Shown: positions 9,424-19,874 of the stretch, one piece after another | Layout of the letters: each line of letters starts with the position of its first letter | Position numbering within the stretch: position 1 is the first letter of the stretch | Assembly: GCA_013334565.1 (NCBI GenBank) | Contig: JAAXXI010000001.1 | Coordinates: 62,001 to 126,000, forward strand | Source of the DNA: Chlorobiaceae bacterium | GTDB lineage: Bacteria; Bacteroidota; Chlorobiia; Chlorobiales; Chlorobiaceae | Length of the DNA: 64,000 nt | Direction of reading: 5' to 3' | Notes under the pieces: model-generated | Database searches by the model: none | Told to the model about the DNA's origin: nothing | Seen by the model: only the letters and a program-made list of their open reading frames with translations | Translations under genes and position numbers: made by a program

Positions 9424-9713
9424 GCAGCGCCTCCATCGCCCAGTACGGCAGGAATGCATGCGTCGGCATCGATGCACCGAACTTCATCTCCCGGTTTCTC
9501 GACCATGATCCCGTGGGCCTCGTTCTTCCTCAAAGCCAGGTACATTCCCTTGAAAAAAATCTCTACCGGGTCACCGAGTGGGGCGACACGCAGCACCTTG
9601 AAGGAGGTCCCCCTCGTCAGTCCCATATCCATGATCCTTCTCCTGACCGCCTGCTCGGCTTTGAGCGCTTTCACTTCGGCCGTTTCGCCAACCTTCAGAT
9701 CCGATAACCGCAT
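9420..9713 (-). CDS. feoA: Ferrous iron transport protein A
   Basis: Small SH3-like cytoplasmic partner of FeoB. 97 residues from MRLSDLKVGETAEVKAL, with family landmarks RRRIMDMGLTRGTSFKVL and APLGDPVEIFFKGMYLALRKNEA. The frame is open 23 codons further upstream, but the family normally begins near this Met. Translationally coupled to feoB by an ATGA overlap. The upstream 98-base gap to acnA is very AT-rich and likely holds the feoAB promoter. Confidence 0.93.
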   Translation of the reverse strand: MRLSDLKVGETAEVKALKAEQAVRRRIMDMGLTRGTSFKVLRVAPLGDPVEIFFKGMYLALRKNEAHGIMVEKPGDEVRCIDADACIPAVLGDGGAA

Positions 9714-9744
9714 AAGTACAACTTTATTGAAATCGTCAGAAAAA

Positions 9745-9764
9745 ATATTAATTAGATTAAATAT
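9745..9764. promoter_or_regulatory. AT-rich imperfect palindrome upstream of feoAB
   Basis: ATATTAATTAGATTAAATAT matches its reverse complement at 14 of 20 positions and lies about 32 bases upstream of feoA. An iron-responsive operator would be expected here, but it is not a good match to the classic Fur box. Tentative. Confidence 0.3.
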
Positions 9765-9811
9765 AAATAACTGAGCAGTCACAATAAAGGTTCATCATCT
9801 TTAAAAAAAAT

Positions 9812-12532
<2,721 letters not shown>

Positions 12533-12553
12533 GGTGAAGCCTCCCCATCGTTT

Positions 12554-12934
12554 TTATCCATGCTCCCGGGCGATTCCCGGGAACGGCGGCCACCCCATGG
12601 TCTTCCCGCCGACAAGGTGCCCGTGGATGTGGAACACGCTCTGGAGCGCGTCCCTGCCGTTATTGAAGACGAAACGGTACCCGGATTCCCTGATGCCGAG
12701 AATGCCTGCGACATGTCCGGCCGCTAACATGATCTGGCCGGCAATCGCTTCGTCTTCTGGCGTCAGGTCGTTGAGGGTCGCAATATGTTTTATCGGGATG
12801 ATAAGCACGTGCTCTGGCGCAACCGGAGTGATGTCACGGAACGCCATGACATATTCGTTCCGGTAGACTGTCGCCGCAGGAATCTCCCCGCGCACGATGC
12901 GGCAGAAAAGGCAGTCGGTATGCTGGTCTGACAT
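12554..12934 (-). CDS. HIT-family purine nucleoside phosphoramidase (HinT-like)
   Basis: Histidine-triad hydrolase acting on nucleoside phosphoramidates or adenylates. 126 residues. An N-terminal CLFCRIVRGEIPA is typical of HinT, VAPEHVLIIPIKH lies in the middle, and the catalytic triad is HIHGH (residues 102-106) followed by LVGG. Sits between a lipoprotein gene and acnA on the same strand. Physiological substrate unknown. Confidence 0.9.
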   Translation of the reverse strand: MSDQHTDCLFCRIVRGEIPAATVYRNEYVMAFRDITPVAPEHVLIIPIKHIATLNDLTPEDEAIAGQIMLAAGHVAGILGIRESGYRFVFNNGRDALQSVFHIHGHLVGGKTMGWPPFPGIAREHG

Positions 12935-12991
12935 GATCGAAAAAGGTTATGATGCTCCAAAAGGGTGGATTTCCTGAATACACAGGTGCGG

Positions 12992-13510
12992 TCAGGGCTC
13001 CTTGACAACCGTCAGCGAGCCGCTGCCATTGCCGGTTATCAGTACAACCTTCAGCTTCTCTTTTTCCCCGGAAACGGTTCCGCCTTCACCTTCATTTGAT
13101 GTTATGATGGTGGAAACCGTCTGAAAGCCGCTGTTTTTCAACAGGGCCTCATAGCTTTTGATGATGTTGCCCGGAACATTATCAAAAACAACGGACCAGC
13201 TTTTCCCGTCGGGCGAATCCGAGCGGGTGACCGCCTTGATCTGGCCGTATGCAAACTTCGGAACATCCCCAGGTATATCGTTGGGCCATACGCCCGATTC
13301 ACTGCCCTGGATCTGGATTTTCTGTCCCTCCGACTGGATGGTGATATTCTGGCCGCCTGAATTGATATCGACCTTGTTTCCCGTGGATTGCTCGATCGCT
13401 TTCTCGAGAAGCACATCACCCGCCTTTTTCTGGCATGAGGAAAGGGCGCCGCAGGCAACGATGATCGCGAGAGAAATCCCCGCAAGGCGTAGTATCGAAC
13501 GTTCGCGCAT
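12992..13510 (-). CDS. Putative lipoprotein of unknown function
   Basis: 172 residues. The N-terminus has a charged start, a hydrophobic segment and a lipobox LSSC with lipidated Cys at ~26, so it should be a membrane-anchored periplasmic lipoprotein. The body has short beta-rich segments (NITIQSEGQKIQIQG) and a C-terminal part (SWSVVFDNVPGNIIKSYEALLKNSGF) that resembles small alpha/beta sensor-like domains. No catalytic motif was recognised. Upstream is the repeat tract at 13.6-14.2 kb. Real gene judged from the signal sequence and codon use; function not assigned. Confidence 0.75.
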   Translation of the reverse strand: MRERSILRLAGISLAIIVACGALSSCQKKAGDVLLEKAIEQSTGNKVDINSGGQNITIQSEGQKIQIQGSESGVWPNDIPGDVPKFAYGQIKAVTRSDSPDGKSWSVVFDNVPGNIIKSYEALLKNSGFQTVSTIITSNEGEGGTVSGEKEKLKVVLITGNGSGSLTVVKEP

Positions 13511-13644
13511 AGTGAAGATGGTTTAGGGTTACGGGAAGAAGAAGCGCATTAGGATTACGACAGCAACAATATGTCACAAATCAATTTATTTACTCCGGTT
13601 ATGAAAAGTGCAAAAAAACGGTTAGCGACAACAGTTCCAGTTTT

Positions 13645-13864
13645 GTCATGCTGAGTTCCCTGTCTCCGGCCGTTACCGCCCACGGGCGATTCTTGCCTTC
13701 CGAGTTTTTTGTCATTCTGCCTTTTTCCTGTCATTCTGAACGAAGTGAAGAATCCACAAAGGGCAAAGTCAGGTGACGGATGCTTCACTGCATTTCATTA
13801 CGTTCAGCATGACAGTACGGTTCGTCATGCTGATTCCACTATTTCCGGCCGCTACCGCACACGG
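13645..13864. repeat. Imperfect direct repeat pair
   Basis: About 40-base copies at 13645-13684 and 13824-13864. They share TCATGCTGA, then CCGGCCG followed by TACCGC and CACGG. They flank one of the palindromic elements, suggesting tandem insertion or duplication of interspersed repeats. Confidence 0.65.
13728..13815. repeat. Palindromic interspersed repeat, copy 1
   Basis: The left arm begins CTGTCATTCTGAACGAAG and the right arm ends TTCAGCATGACAG. Together with AAGTGAAGAATCC they form the familiar CATTCTGA-CGAAG-GAAGAATC type of intergenic palindrome found in many bacterial genomes. Imperfect stem, about 88 bases. Confidence 0.7.
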
Positions 13865-13919
13865 ACCATGAACAATAACCTCGTAAATTTTTGGCCCCGG
13901 ATATTCTGAAAGCGATACC

Positions 13920-14008
13920 GGTTCATGGAACGCAAAGCGAAGAATCCAGATGTTTATTGCCCTGAGAAGATGGATCCTTCACTCCGCAATGCTTCGTTCA
14001 GGATGACA
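13920..14008. repeat. Palindromic interspersed repeat, copy 2 (diverged)
   Basis: The left part AAAGCGAAGAATCCA and the right part TGGATCCTTC...GCTTCGTTCAGGATGACA repeat the pattern of the neighbouring elements with more mismatches. Confidence 0.55.
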
Positions 14009-14074
14009 CCTGACTTTCAAAACAAATTCAGTGCTCTTGCCATGCCGTCTTTTTCCTGTCATTCTGACTTTTTC

Positions 14075-14155
14075 CTGTCATTCTGAACGAAGTGAAGAAT
14101 CCACAAATTATTGTATAGTTATAAAATGGATTCTTTGCATTGCTCAGAATGACAG
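14075..14155. repeat. Palindromic interspersed repeat, copy 3
   Basis: Left arm CTGTCATTCTGAACGAAG...AAGAATCCA, right arm TGGATTCTTTGC...TCAGAATGACAG; a long imperfect hairpin of 81 bases. A truncated half copy (TTTTTCCTGTCATTCTGA) directly precedes it at about 14051-14067. Confidence 0.75.
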
Positions 14156-14260
14156 CTCCGTTGCTTGGATTTCCTTGAGATTCATTATTGCCGGAATCAT
14201 AATAAAGGTAATCAAAAGCCCGGCAAGGGGAAACCCGGAACGGAAGGAAATGCCGCCAGG

Positions 14261-15592
14261 TCAGGACGATTCTTCCTTTTCCGTTGCGTCAGATTCTTCC
14301 TGCCCTGACGGCTCGGGAACCGGGGTCGCAAGGACCTTGTCGATCCTCTGACCGTCGAGATCGACGATCTCGAGGTTCCAGTCCTCCCAACTGACGATAT
14401 CGCCTGTCCGGGGCATGCGGCCCAGAAGCAGCATCATCATGCCGCTCAGGGTGTGATAACGCCCTTTGTCTTCTTCCGGAACGCTTTTCAGCTCGAGCGT
14501 GTCCATCAGTTCGGGAAAAGGGATGAGGCCGTCGAGAAGCCATGATCCGTCCCCGCGTTCAAGGGCCCAGGAGTCCTCGCTGTTGCGGGGAACGAACTCG
14601 CCGGTCACCGCTTCGAGCAGGTCCTGCAACGTGACCAGGCCCTGGATTTCACCATACTCGTCGACCACGAAAACCATCTGCGTTCCCGAAGTGCGGAAAT
14701 GATGGAGCAGTTCCATACCGGTCAGCGTTTCAGGTACATAGACGCAGGGCAGCAGCTGCGAGGAGAATTCGGTCAGGCCGCCCCTGAGCGTCTTTGAGAG
14801 CAGCTGCTTGGAGTTGACAACGCCGAGCAGCGTCTGCAGCCCTCCGTTGCATACCGGAAAACGGGAATGCTCCGATTCGGTGACACGCAGGATGTTCTCC
14901 TCCAGCGGACGGGTGATATCGAGATAGACGATATCCGCTCGGGGGACCATCAGCGAGCCGAGTTGGCGGTCGTCAAGCCGGAAGACGTTACGGACCATCT
15001 CGTGCTCCTGCTGCTCGATGACGCCAGCTTCTGAACCCTCCTCGAGCATAGCGTGGATCTCCTCTTCGGTAACGCTCGGCAAGGCATGGGGGTTCTTGCC
15101 CATAAGCCGGAGGATCGCATCGGTCGATGCGGTAAGAAGCTTTCCGAACGGACGGGTAACGGTTGCAAGCGTCTGCATCGGGCGTGCGACGATACAGGCT
15201 ATCCCTTCGGGATTGAACTGGCCGAGGCGCTTCGGCACGAGTTCTCCGATGACGATCGTGACAAAGGTGATGCAGACAACGACAAGAAGCGTAGAAACCA
15301 GATGACTGACCCCATGTTCGAGACCGTACGTTTCGAGGCGTGCAGCGAGAGGTTCGGCAAGGGTGCTTTCACCGAAAATGCCGTTCAGGATAATGATGGA
15401 GGTCATACCGATCTGCACGGTAGAGAGGAACTTGGTCGGCTCGTGGCCAAGCTTCATAGCGATAGCGGCGGACTTGTTTCCGTCCTCGGCAAGTTTAGAA
15501 AGTCTCGAGCGTTTCGCCGTCACCAGGGCTATTTCCGACATGGCGAAAAAGCCGTTGAGCAGGATCAGGAGAAAAAGAATCAGTATTTCCAT
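14261..15592 (-). CDS. CNNM/CBS-domain membrane protein (HlyC/CorC family)
   Basis: 443 residues from MEILILFLLILLNGFFAMSE; an in-frame ATG 6 codons upstream is also possible. The N-terminal DUF21/CNNM membrane domain has about four hydrophobic helices and the typical NGFFAMSEIAL and VIGELVPKRL motifs. Two CBS domains follow (~200-325), including SLMVPRADIVYLD and VVDEYGEIQGLVTLQDLLEAV. A C-terminal CorC_HlyC transporter-associated domain begins near 345. Such proteins are implicated in Mg2+/Co2+ efflux or ion homeostasis, not haemolysis as the old name suggests. Monocistronic. Substrate not deducible from sequence. Confidence 0.88.
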   Translation of the reverse strand: MEILILFLLILLNGFFAMSEIALVTAKRSRLSKLAEDGNKSAAIAMKLGHEPTKFLSTVQIGMTSIIILNGIFGESTLAEPLAARLETYGLEHGVSHLVSTLLVVVCITFVTIVIGELVPKRLGQFNPEGIACIVARPMQTLATVTRPFGKLLTASTDAILRLMGKNPHALPSVTEEEIHAMLEEGSEAGVIEQQEHEMVRNVFRLDDRQLGSLMVPRADIVYLDITRPLEENILRVTESEHSRFPVCNGGLQTLLGVVNSKQLLSKTLRGGLTEFSSQLLPCVYVPETLTGMELLHHFRTSGTQMVFVVDEYGEIQGLVTLQDLLEAVTGEFVPRNSEDSWALERGDGSWLLDGLIPFPELMDTLELKSVPEEDKGRYHTLSGMMMLLLGRMPRTGDIVSWEDWNLEIVDLDGQRIDKVLATPVPEPSGQEESDATEKEESS

Positions 15593-15863
15593 ATGTCGAT
15601 ATTTGAACATTCAGACGATGCCCGGCAATGGCACTGCGTCAGATGGTGAACCGGAATACCGGTCCCGGGAATGTTCCGTTCTTGTGCAAAGCTGTTTGTA
15701 ATGGTAACAAATGCACCTTCATTCTGCAATCCGGCAACGGACTGGAGAAGGTTAAATCCTTGTAAAATTATAAGTGCAAACAATAAAACAAGCTAAAAGA
15801 TTTCATGAGGTTATTGACGGTTTTCGGACAGGCTGGAGTGTTCTCTTTTTTATGTAAATAGAA
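15593..15863. other. Intergenic, no gene seen
   Basis: About 270 bases upstream of the CNNM gene and downstream of the TonB receptor. No coding frame or RNA was recognised; it probably contains the CNNM promoter. Confidence 0.5.
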
Positions 15864-15900
15864 AACCCTGCAGGACGATACGGAACCGTTCTGCAGGGTT
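15864..15900 (-). terminator. Terminator of the copper-type TonB receptor
   Basis: Ten-base perfect stem AACCCTGCAG (15864-15873) / CTGCAGGGTT (15891-15900). On the minus strand it is followed by TTCTATTTACATAAAAAAG. It lies 21 bases past the receptor stop. Confidence 0.7.
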
Positions 15901-15921
15901 GACAGGGCGCGAAGGTGGTTA

Positions 15922-18222
15922 TCAGAACTTGACGTTCATCCCCACATAAACCGAACGCCCCATTCCCGGAACGGCGATGCCGTAGGGAATTCCGTTCAGC
16001 GACATCGTCATGCCCTGTCCGGTATAGGCCCCGCCGAGCGGAAGGCAGTAGAACTTGTCGAAGATGTTGTCCACCCCGAAATCGAACCGGATGTTCTTCC
16101 ATGTGTAGCTGCCGCTCCAGTTGACCAGGGTGTATCCCGGTGTGGCGAGTTCCTGCCTCGGTTCAGAAATATTGGTCTTCGCATCGACGCCAACCACTTC
16201 CAGCGTATTGCTCCAGCCGCTCGATTTCTGCTGCAGGGCAATTTTCGCGTTGAGTGGCATGATGTTGTACAACCCGCTTCCCGTATCGAGGTTTCGCCCG
16301 TTCACGTAACTCAGGAGGCCCTTCAGGCTCCATTCGCCAAGAGCGTTTTTGCCAATCGGCGTGCGTCCTGAAACGTCCACACCGTAAAGCCGTGCATCCT
16401 GGTTTGCATACTTAAGGATGCCGAACTTTCCTGGAGGATTAGAAACAGGAGTTCCCGGCACATTATTTTTCGCATCCCACTGGACAGCATCGATGAAATC
16501 GTTGACCCTCGTATAATACGGGGTAACCTTGAGTTCCCTCGACTTGTCCGCATTGTGCCAGCTGAGGCTCGCACTGAGCGTATACGCCGTTTCGGGTCTC
16601 AGGTCGGGATTGCCGAGGTACCCGTTGCCGTCGCCTACGAAGTTGTTCATGATGAGCGCCATGGAATTGCGGGACCACGAGTAGCGCTCATAGAGGTTGG
16701 GCGTCCTGGTTTTTCGCGCGAAACCGAACTCGTAAGTCTGGCTGTCGTCGGGCGTATAACGTGCCAGGGCTGTCAGGTCGAGATTGATATCGGTACGCTT
16801 CCGGTCGAGCGCGTTGAAATCGGTCGCCGAAAGGAGATAACCGGTATAATACATATACAAATAACTGGGATAATACGGATCGGCGGGATCGACGTTGTTA
16901 TATCCCTGCACAGGCCCGGTATCCATGTTGACGAGCTCTGTACGAATGCCCAGAAGCGATGTCCACCGGGGGCTCCATTTTGCTTCCCACTCGCCGAAAA
17001 GGGCGAAACGGTCACGTTTGCCGTCATTGATGTTCCAGAATGTATTGGGAGACATTCCTGCAGCAATAGCTGGATCCGGATGGGCAGAACTGAAGAGCAT
17101 CCCTGTCAGATCAGCAGGAGAGGGCGGCCACCAGTCGTCGAGACGGTAAAGCTGTGTTTCAGCTCCTAAACGCAGCAGGTCCCGTTTTGAGAGATCGATG
17201 TCGGCTTTCAAAGCCGCACCTACCGTTACCCCGTGTGTATACATAGGCATGCCGGGAGCGACAACATATGGTGCCGAACCGTAAACAAACTGCTTGTCCT
17301 GGCCAAAATCCATGTAGTGGTCGACATTTTCGGCATAGATCCTCGCATCGAGCTTCCCCCACCCTTTCTTCCCCTGATAGTGAAGGTTAATCACCTGCTG
17401 CTTGTTGTCCAGCATATCCATCCGCTGGTTCGGATAAAGCTGACAGGGAATATGCTGGTAACCCAGTTTCACCTCATAGAGATCATCGACGTTCTTCCAT
17501 GCCATATCGACGGAGTGGTTCCATGTTTCGTATGCGGTGGATCCGACTTCGTTCTTCGGGATATCCCTGCCCGGTCTGCCTGTGGCGGTGAAGCTCCTGA
17601 AATCATCGGCCGCCTTGTAGTTGTCGGCCTCGGCATAGGCGCCGCGATAGGTGATGCTGAATTTTTCGCTTGCATGTGTCGCGGAGATGTTCACTCCTCT
17701 GGCATGGCTGTTGCCGCGATAGAAAGCACCCACATCACCCTTGTTGATGCTTTTCTGCTGCGCCGAGGCAAACTCAGGTTCCGGTGAACTGACGATGATG
17801 GTGCCGCCGATGCTGTCCCCTCCCAGGCTCACGGGTGCTATGCCTGCATAGACTTTCAGCTCCCCGACCTGGTTCGGGTTGAGGGTGGACAAGGGAGGGT
17901 TCATATGGTTGGGGCACGAACAAATGAGACCCATACCGTCCAGGATGATGCGCAGCCGGTCGTCTGCAAGCCCGTCAATGACCGGCAGGCTCGAAACGCC
18001 GCCGCCGGTGGCGAGGCTGACGCCGGGGGTATCGCTGAGAAGCGCAGCGGTATCGCTTGTTTTCGCACGTTTTTCCGCAAGGGCTTTCTTCTCTTTTTCC
18101 CCTGCTGCGGTAACGACGATCTCTTCGCTTTTCGCTTCCGCAGCGAACGCCTTCAAGGGAAGGGCAGACGCGAGAAGGACAAGGGCGAAGAGATTTATGG
18201 TATTTCTTCGAAATGTTTTCAT
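15922..18222 (-). CDS. TonB-dependent outer-membrane receptor, OprC/NosA copper type
   Basis: 766 residues. The signal peptide ends near AFAAEA (~28), and a TonB-box-like EIVVTAAG lies at 34-41. The plug domain contains CSCPNHMNPPLS at 101-112, followed by VYAGIAPVSLGGDSIGGT, which closely resembles the plug of the Pseudomonas copper receptor OprC, where a CxxxM pair binds copper; C103 and M107 fit that spacing. The rest is a 22-strand-type barrel ending in VGMNVKF with terminal Phe. Downstream of, and on the same strand as, a small Cys-rich membrane protein that often accompanies such receptors. I infer copper (or copper-complex) uptake. Other metal substrates are not excluded. Confidence 0.8.
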   Translation of the reverse strand: MKTFRRNTINLFALVLLASALPLKAFAAEAKSEEIVVTAAGEKEKKALAEKRAKTSDTAALLSDTPGVSLATGGGVSSLPVIDGLADDRLRIILDGMGLICSCPNHMNPPLSTLNPNQVGELKVYAGIAPVSLGGDSIGGTIIVSSPEPEFASAQQKSINKGDVGAFYRGNSHARGVNISATHASEKFSITYRGAYAEADNYKAADDFRSFTATGRPGRDIPKNEVGSTAYETWNHSVDMAWKNVDDLYEVKLGYQHIPCQLYPNQRMDMLDNKQQVINLHYQGKKGWGKLDARIYAENVDHYMDFGQDKQFVYGSAPYVVAPGMPMYTHGVTVGAALKADIDLSKRDLLRLGAETQLYRLDDWWPPSPADLTGMLFSSAHPDPAIAAGMSPNTFWNINDGKRDRFALFGEWEAKWSPRWTSLLGIRTELVNMDTGPVQGYNNVDPADPYYPSYLYMYYTGYLLSATDFNALDRKRTDINLDLTALARYTPDDSQTYEFGFARKTRTPNLYERYSWSRNSMALIMNNFVGDGNGYLGNPDLRPETAYTLSASLSWHNADKSRELKVTPYYTRVNDFIDAVQWDAKNNVPGTPVSNPPGKFGILKYANQDARLYGVDVSGRTPIGKNALGEWSLKGLLSYVNGRNLDTGSGLYNIMPLNAKIALQQKSSGWSNTLEVVGVDAKTNISEPRQELATPGYTLVNWSGSYTWKNIRFDFGVDNIFDKFYCLPLGGAYTGQGMTMSLNGIPYGIAVPGMGRSVYVGMNVKF

Positions 18223-18416
18223 GGAGATTTGCGATAAAGTTGGCTAAAAATCATGCTTCGTTTTTTTATACGATCACGACGCACCCTTCCGATATGAACG
18301 GGAAATCGCAACCGTCAGGGGCTGCATTGATACAGCGGAAGAAATCGCATTCGCGGGAGGAATTCCTCCTGCAGAACAGTGCATACCTTGAGACCTTGCA
18401 TACCTTGAATACGCAA

Positions 18417-18446
18417 GCATGCCGGACATCATGGATGCCGGCATGC
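18417..18446. repeat. Inverted repeat after the Cys-rich protein gene
   Basis: GCATGCCGG (18417-18425) / CCGGCATGC (18438-18446), a perfect 9-base stem with a 12-base loop, lying between the small Cys-rich gene and the receptor gene. No T-run follows on the minus strand, so it could be a processing or attenuation hairpin instead of a full terminator. The remaining 18223-18500 holds no gene. Confidence 0.55.
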
Positions 18447-18500
18447 GCCAGGGCGCCGGTAAAAGAGTGCCGATATCAGGCGGTTATGATTTTGAGGAGA

Positions 18501-18887
18501 TCAGGCGTTCGGGGGATGGTCGATCTTTCCCGCAACCCCGTCAAGCAGGAAGCGGGGCTTCAGAGAGTCGTAGGAGCGTGTCCGGGAGATTTTAAGCGAG
18601 GAAGCCACTTGGCTGGGAAGCATGCCGGGCATGGCGTCCAGCACTTCCTGGAGGTTTTTCGAAGAGTGATTCTTTTCTGTTGGAACCGAAGGCTCTTCCG
18701 TAGCTGCGGCGATCTTTTTTCTCAGGAAGCAATGCCCGCAGCAATCCCTCACTTTCTTTTCGCAGACCGTTTCCGATATCGCCTTCCGGTTCAGGAAATA
18801 GAGCCCGTAGCAGCCGAGGACCACGTTGATCTGAAGAAGCATTCCGATAATCATCAGAACGGCAATGTACCGGTTTGCTGGGATCAT
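18501..18887 (-). CDS. Small Cys-rich membrane protein linked to copper receptor
   Basis: 128 residues. One membrane segment at ~8-27, then YGLYFLNRKAISETVC followed by cysteines at 42, 49, 50 and 53 in a C-x6-CCGHC arrangement. The pattern resembles small proteins of Bacteroidetes (consensus roughly N-K-x-x-I-x-x-x-x-C ... C-x-G-x-C-x-L-x-K) that lie upstream of copper-type TonB receptors. The thiol cluster suggests metal binding or transfer. It precedes the receptor on the same strand with a 278-base gap. The C-terminal 65 residues are polar and not recognised. Function is inferred from context. Confidence 0.7.
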   Translation of the reverse strand: MIPANRYIAVLMIIGMLLQINVVLGCYGLYFLNRKAISETVCEKKVRDCCGHCFLRKKIAAATEEPSVPTEKNHSSKNLQEVLDAMPGMLPSQVASSLKISRTRSYDSLKPRFLLDGVAGKIDHPPNA

Positions 18888-19211
18888 ACTGCGGAAAAAG
18901 ATAAAAAAGGGAGGTGTTTACGATTGTTAATGTAATCACTGCAACCAAGAATTCATAACGGCACCTTCTGTTTATTGTCCTGGAAATTCAATTATACGGC
19001 TGCTGAAACCCTACAAGATCGGCAATAACGTATCACCGGGACCGATTCGAGTGACATGGGTTCGAATCATATATGCAGGGGGACCAAAAATAGCCTTCGG
19101 CACCTCATGAATATTCCGCCCCCTGTAAGACGAAAGAGGTGCAAACAGTGAGCTTACAGGAAACGAGCGAAGATGCGTAAATGGACCGGGAGCAAACAGA
19201 ATGAGGAGGAA
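18888..19211. other. Intergenic, no gene seen
   Basis: About 320 bases. A tRNA T-loop-like GGTTCGAATC near 19068 has no matching acceptor, D or anticodon arms. No other structure was recognised. Confidence 0.5.
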
Positions 19212-19244
19212 CGCCGGTTTGCCATTGGATGAGGCAAACCGGCG
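19212..19244. terminator. Strong hairpin after the eRF1-like gene
   Basis: Perfect 12-base stem CGCCGGTTTGCC / GGCAAACCGGCG with a 9-base loop, 14 bases past the stop of the minus-strand gene at 19259. No long T-run, so termination is probable but not certain. Confidence 0.55.
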
Positions 19245-19258
19245 CGCGTTTCACCGGA

Positions 19259-19660
19259 TTAAAAGAAGTCTTTGACGTGCGCGATGAACTGGTTTTCCGT
19301 CACCCTGTCGAGGGTTTCTACTCCCCGTACCTTACCCTGAAATGTTCCGGCATGCTCCATCTCTTTTGCAAGTTCGGTCTTCGCTTCACCCGGCCCGAAA
19401 ATAACAATGGCATCGGAATCACCGAGAATCTTGATGATATTTTTGTAGAACGCGTGGTACTGATGTTTGCGGCGTTCTTCGTCGGCATGTTCGCTCGCTA
19501 CGGACTGGGCTACGGAGGTGCCGGATGATTTCCACCCGCCGGATGGCTTGAAATGGCTGTCCGCGCCCGATTCGATATGCAGCACCGTGGTTTCATCCCC
19601 TTCGATCGAAACCACCAGGGCATCCCTGTGATCAATCCAAATACCTGTGTTTTTTTTCAT
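19259..19660 (-). CDS. Conserved protein resembling eRF1 domain 3
   Basis: 133 residues. MKKNTGIWIDHRDALVV at the start, a charged middle (EERRKHQYHAFYKNIIKIL) and IVIFGPGEAKTELAKEM near residue 90. I recognise the pattern from small bacterial proteins similar to the third domain of eukaryotic or archaeal release factor eRF1/Pelota (FGPGEAK). Some are annotated as translational machinery or stress proteins. No catalytic GGQ is present. Monocistronic with its own hairpin. Role in ribosome rescue or stress is only a guess. Confidence 0.6.
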   Translation of the reverse strand: MKKNTGIWIDHRDALVVSIEGDETTVLHIESGADSHFKPSGGWKSSGTSVAQSVASEHADEERRKHQYHAFYKNIIKILGDSDAIVIFGPGEAKTELAKEMEHAGTFQGKVRGVETLDRVTENQFIAHVKDFF

Positions 19661-19874
19661 GGCCGTACACTGTTGATTTTAAAGACCGTGAAGCTGCCCC
19701 GCTTTCGAAAAGCTGAGGCACCATTACAAAGATACCGATGCCCGGCGATTTTTCACCAAGAAATCAATTGGGAACCCGCTGACAATTCCAACCATTATGT
19801 GAATAATTGCTAAATTATACTTTAAGATCAGGTATACCTTCCCTCCTCAAAACGCTTTCAAACGATTTGTCCCC

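Noticed and set aside
9714-9811. Fur box upstream of feoA
   Set aside because: Only a loose AT-rich palindrome is present; it does not match the GATAATGATAATCATTATC pattern, so it is listed only as a tentative site.
18223-18500. Cobalamin riboswitch upstream of the TonB receptor
   Set aside because: No B12-box-like sequence was seen, and the receptor plug resembles the copper type.
19021-19095. Possible tRNA or tmRNA from a GGTTCGAATC sequence and a later GGGGGACCA
   Set aside because: No acceptor partner, D-arm or anticodon arm could be paired, and no tmRNA tag frame was found.
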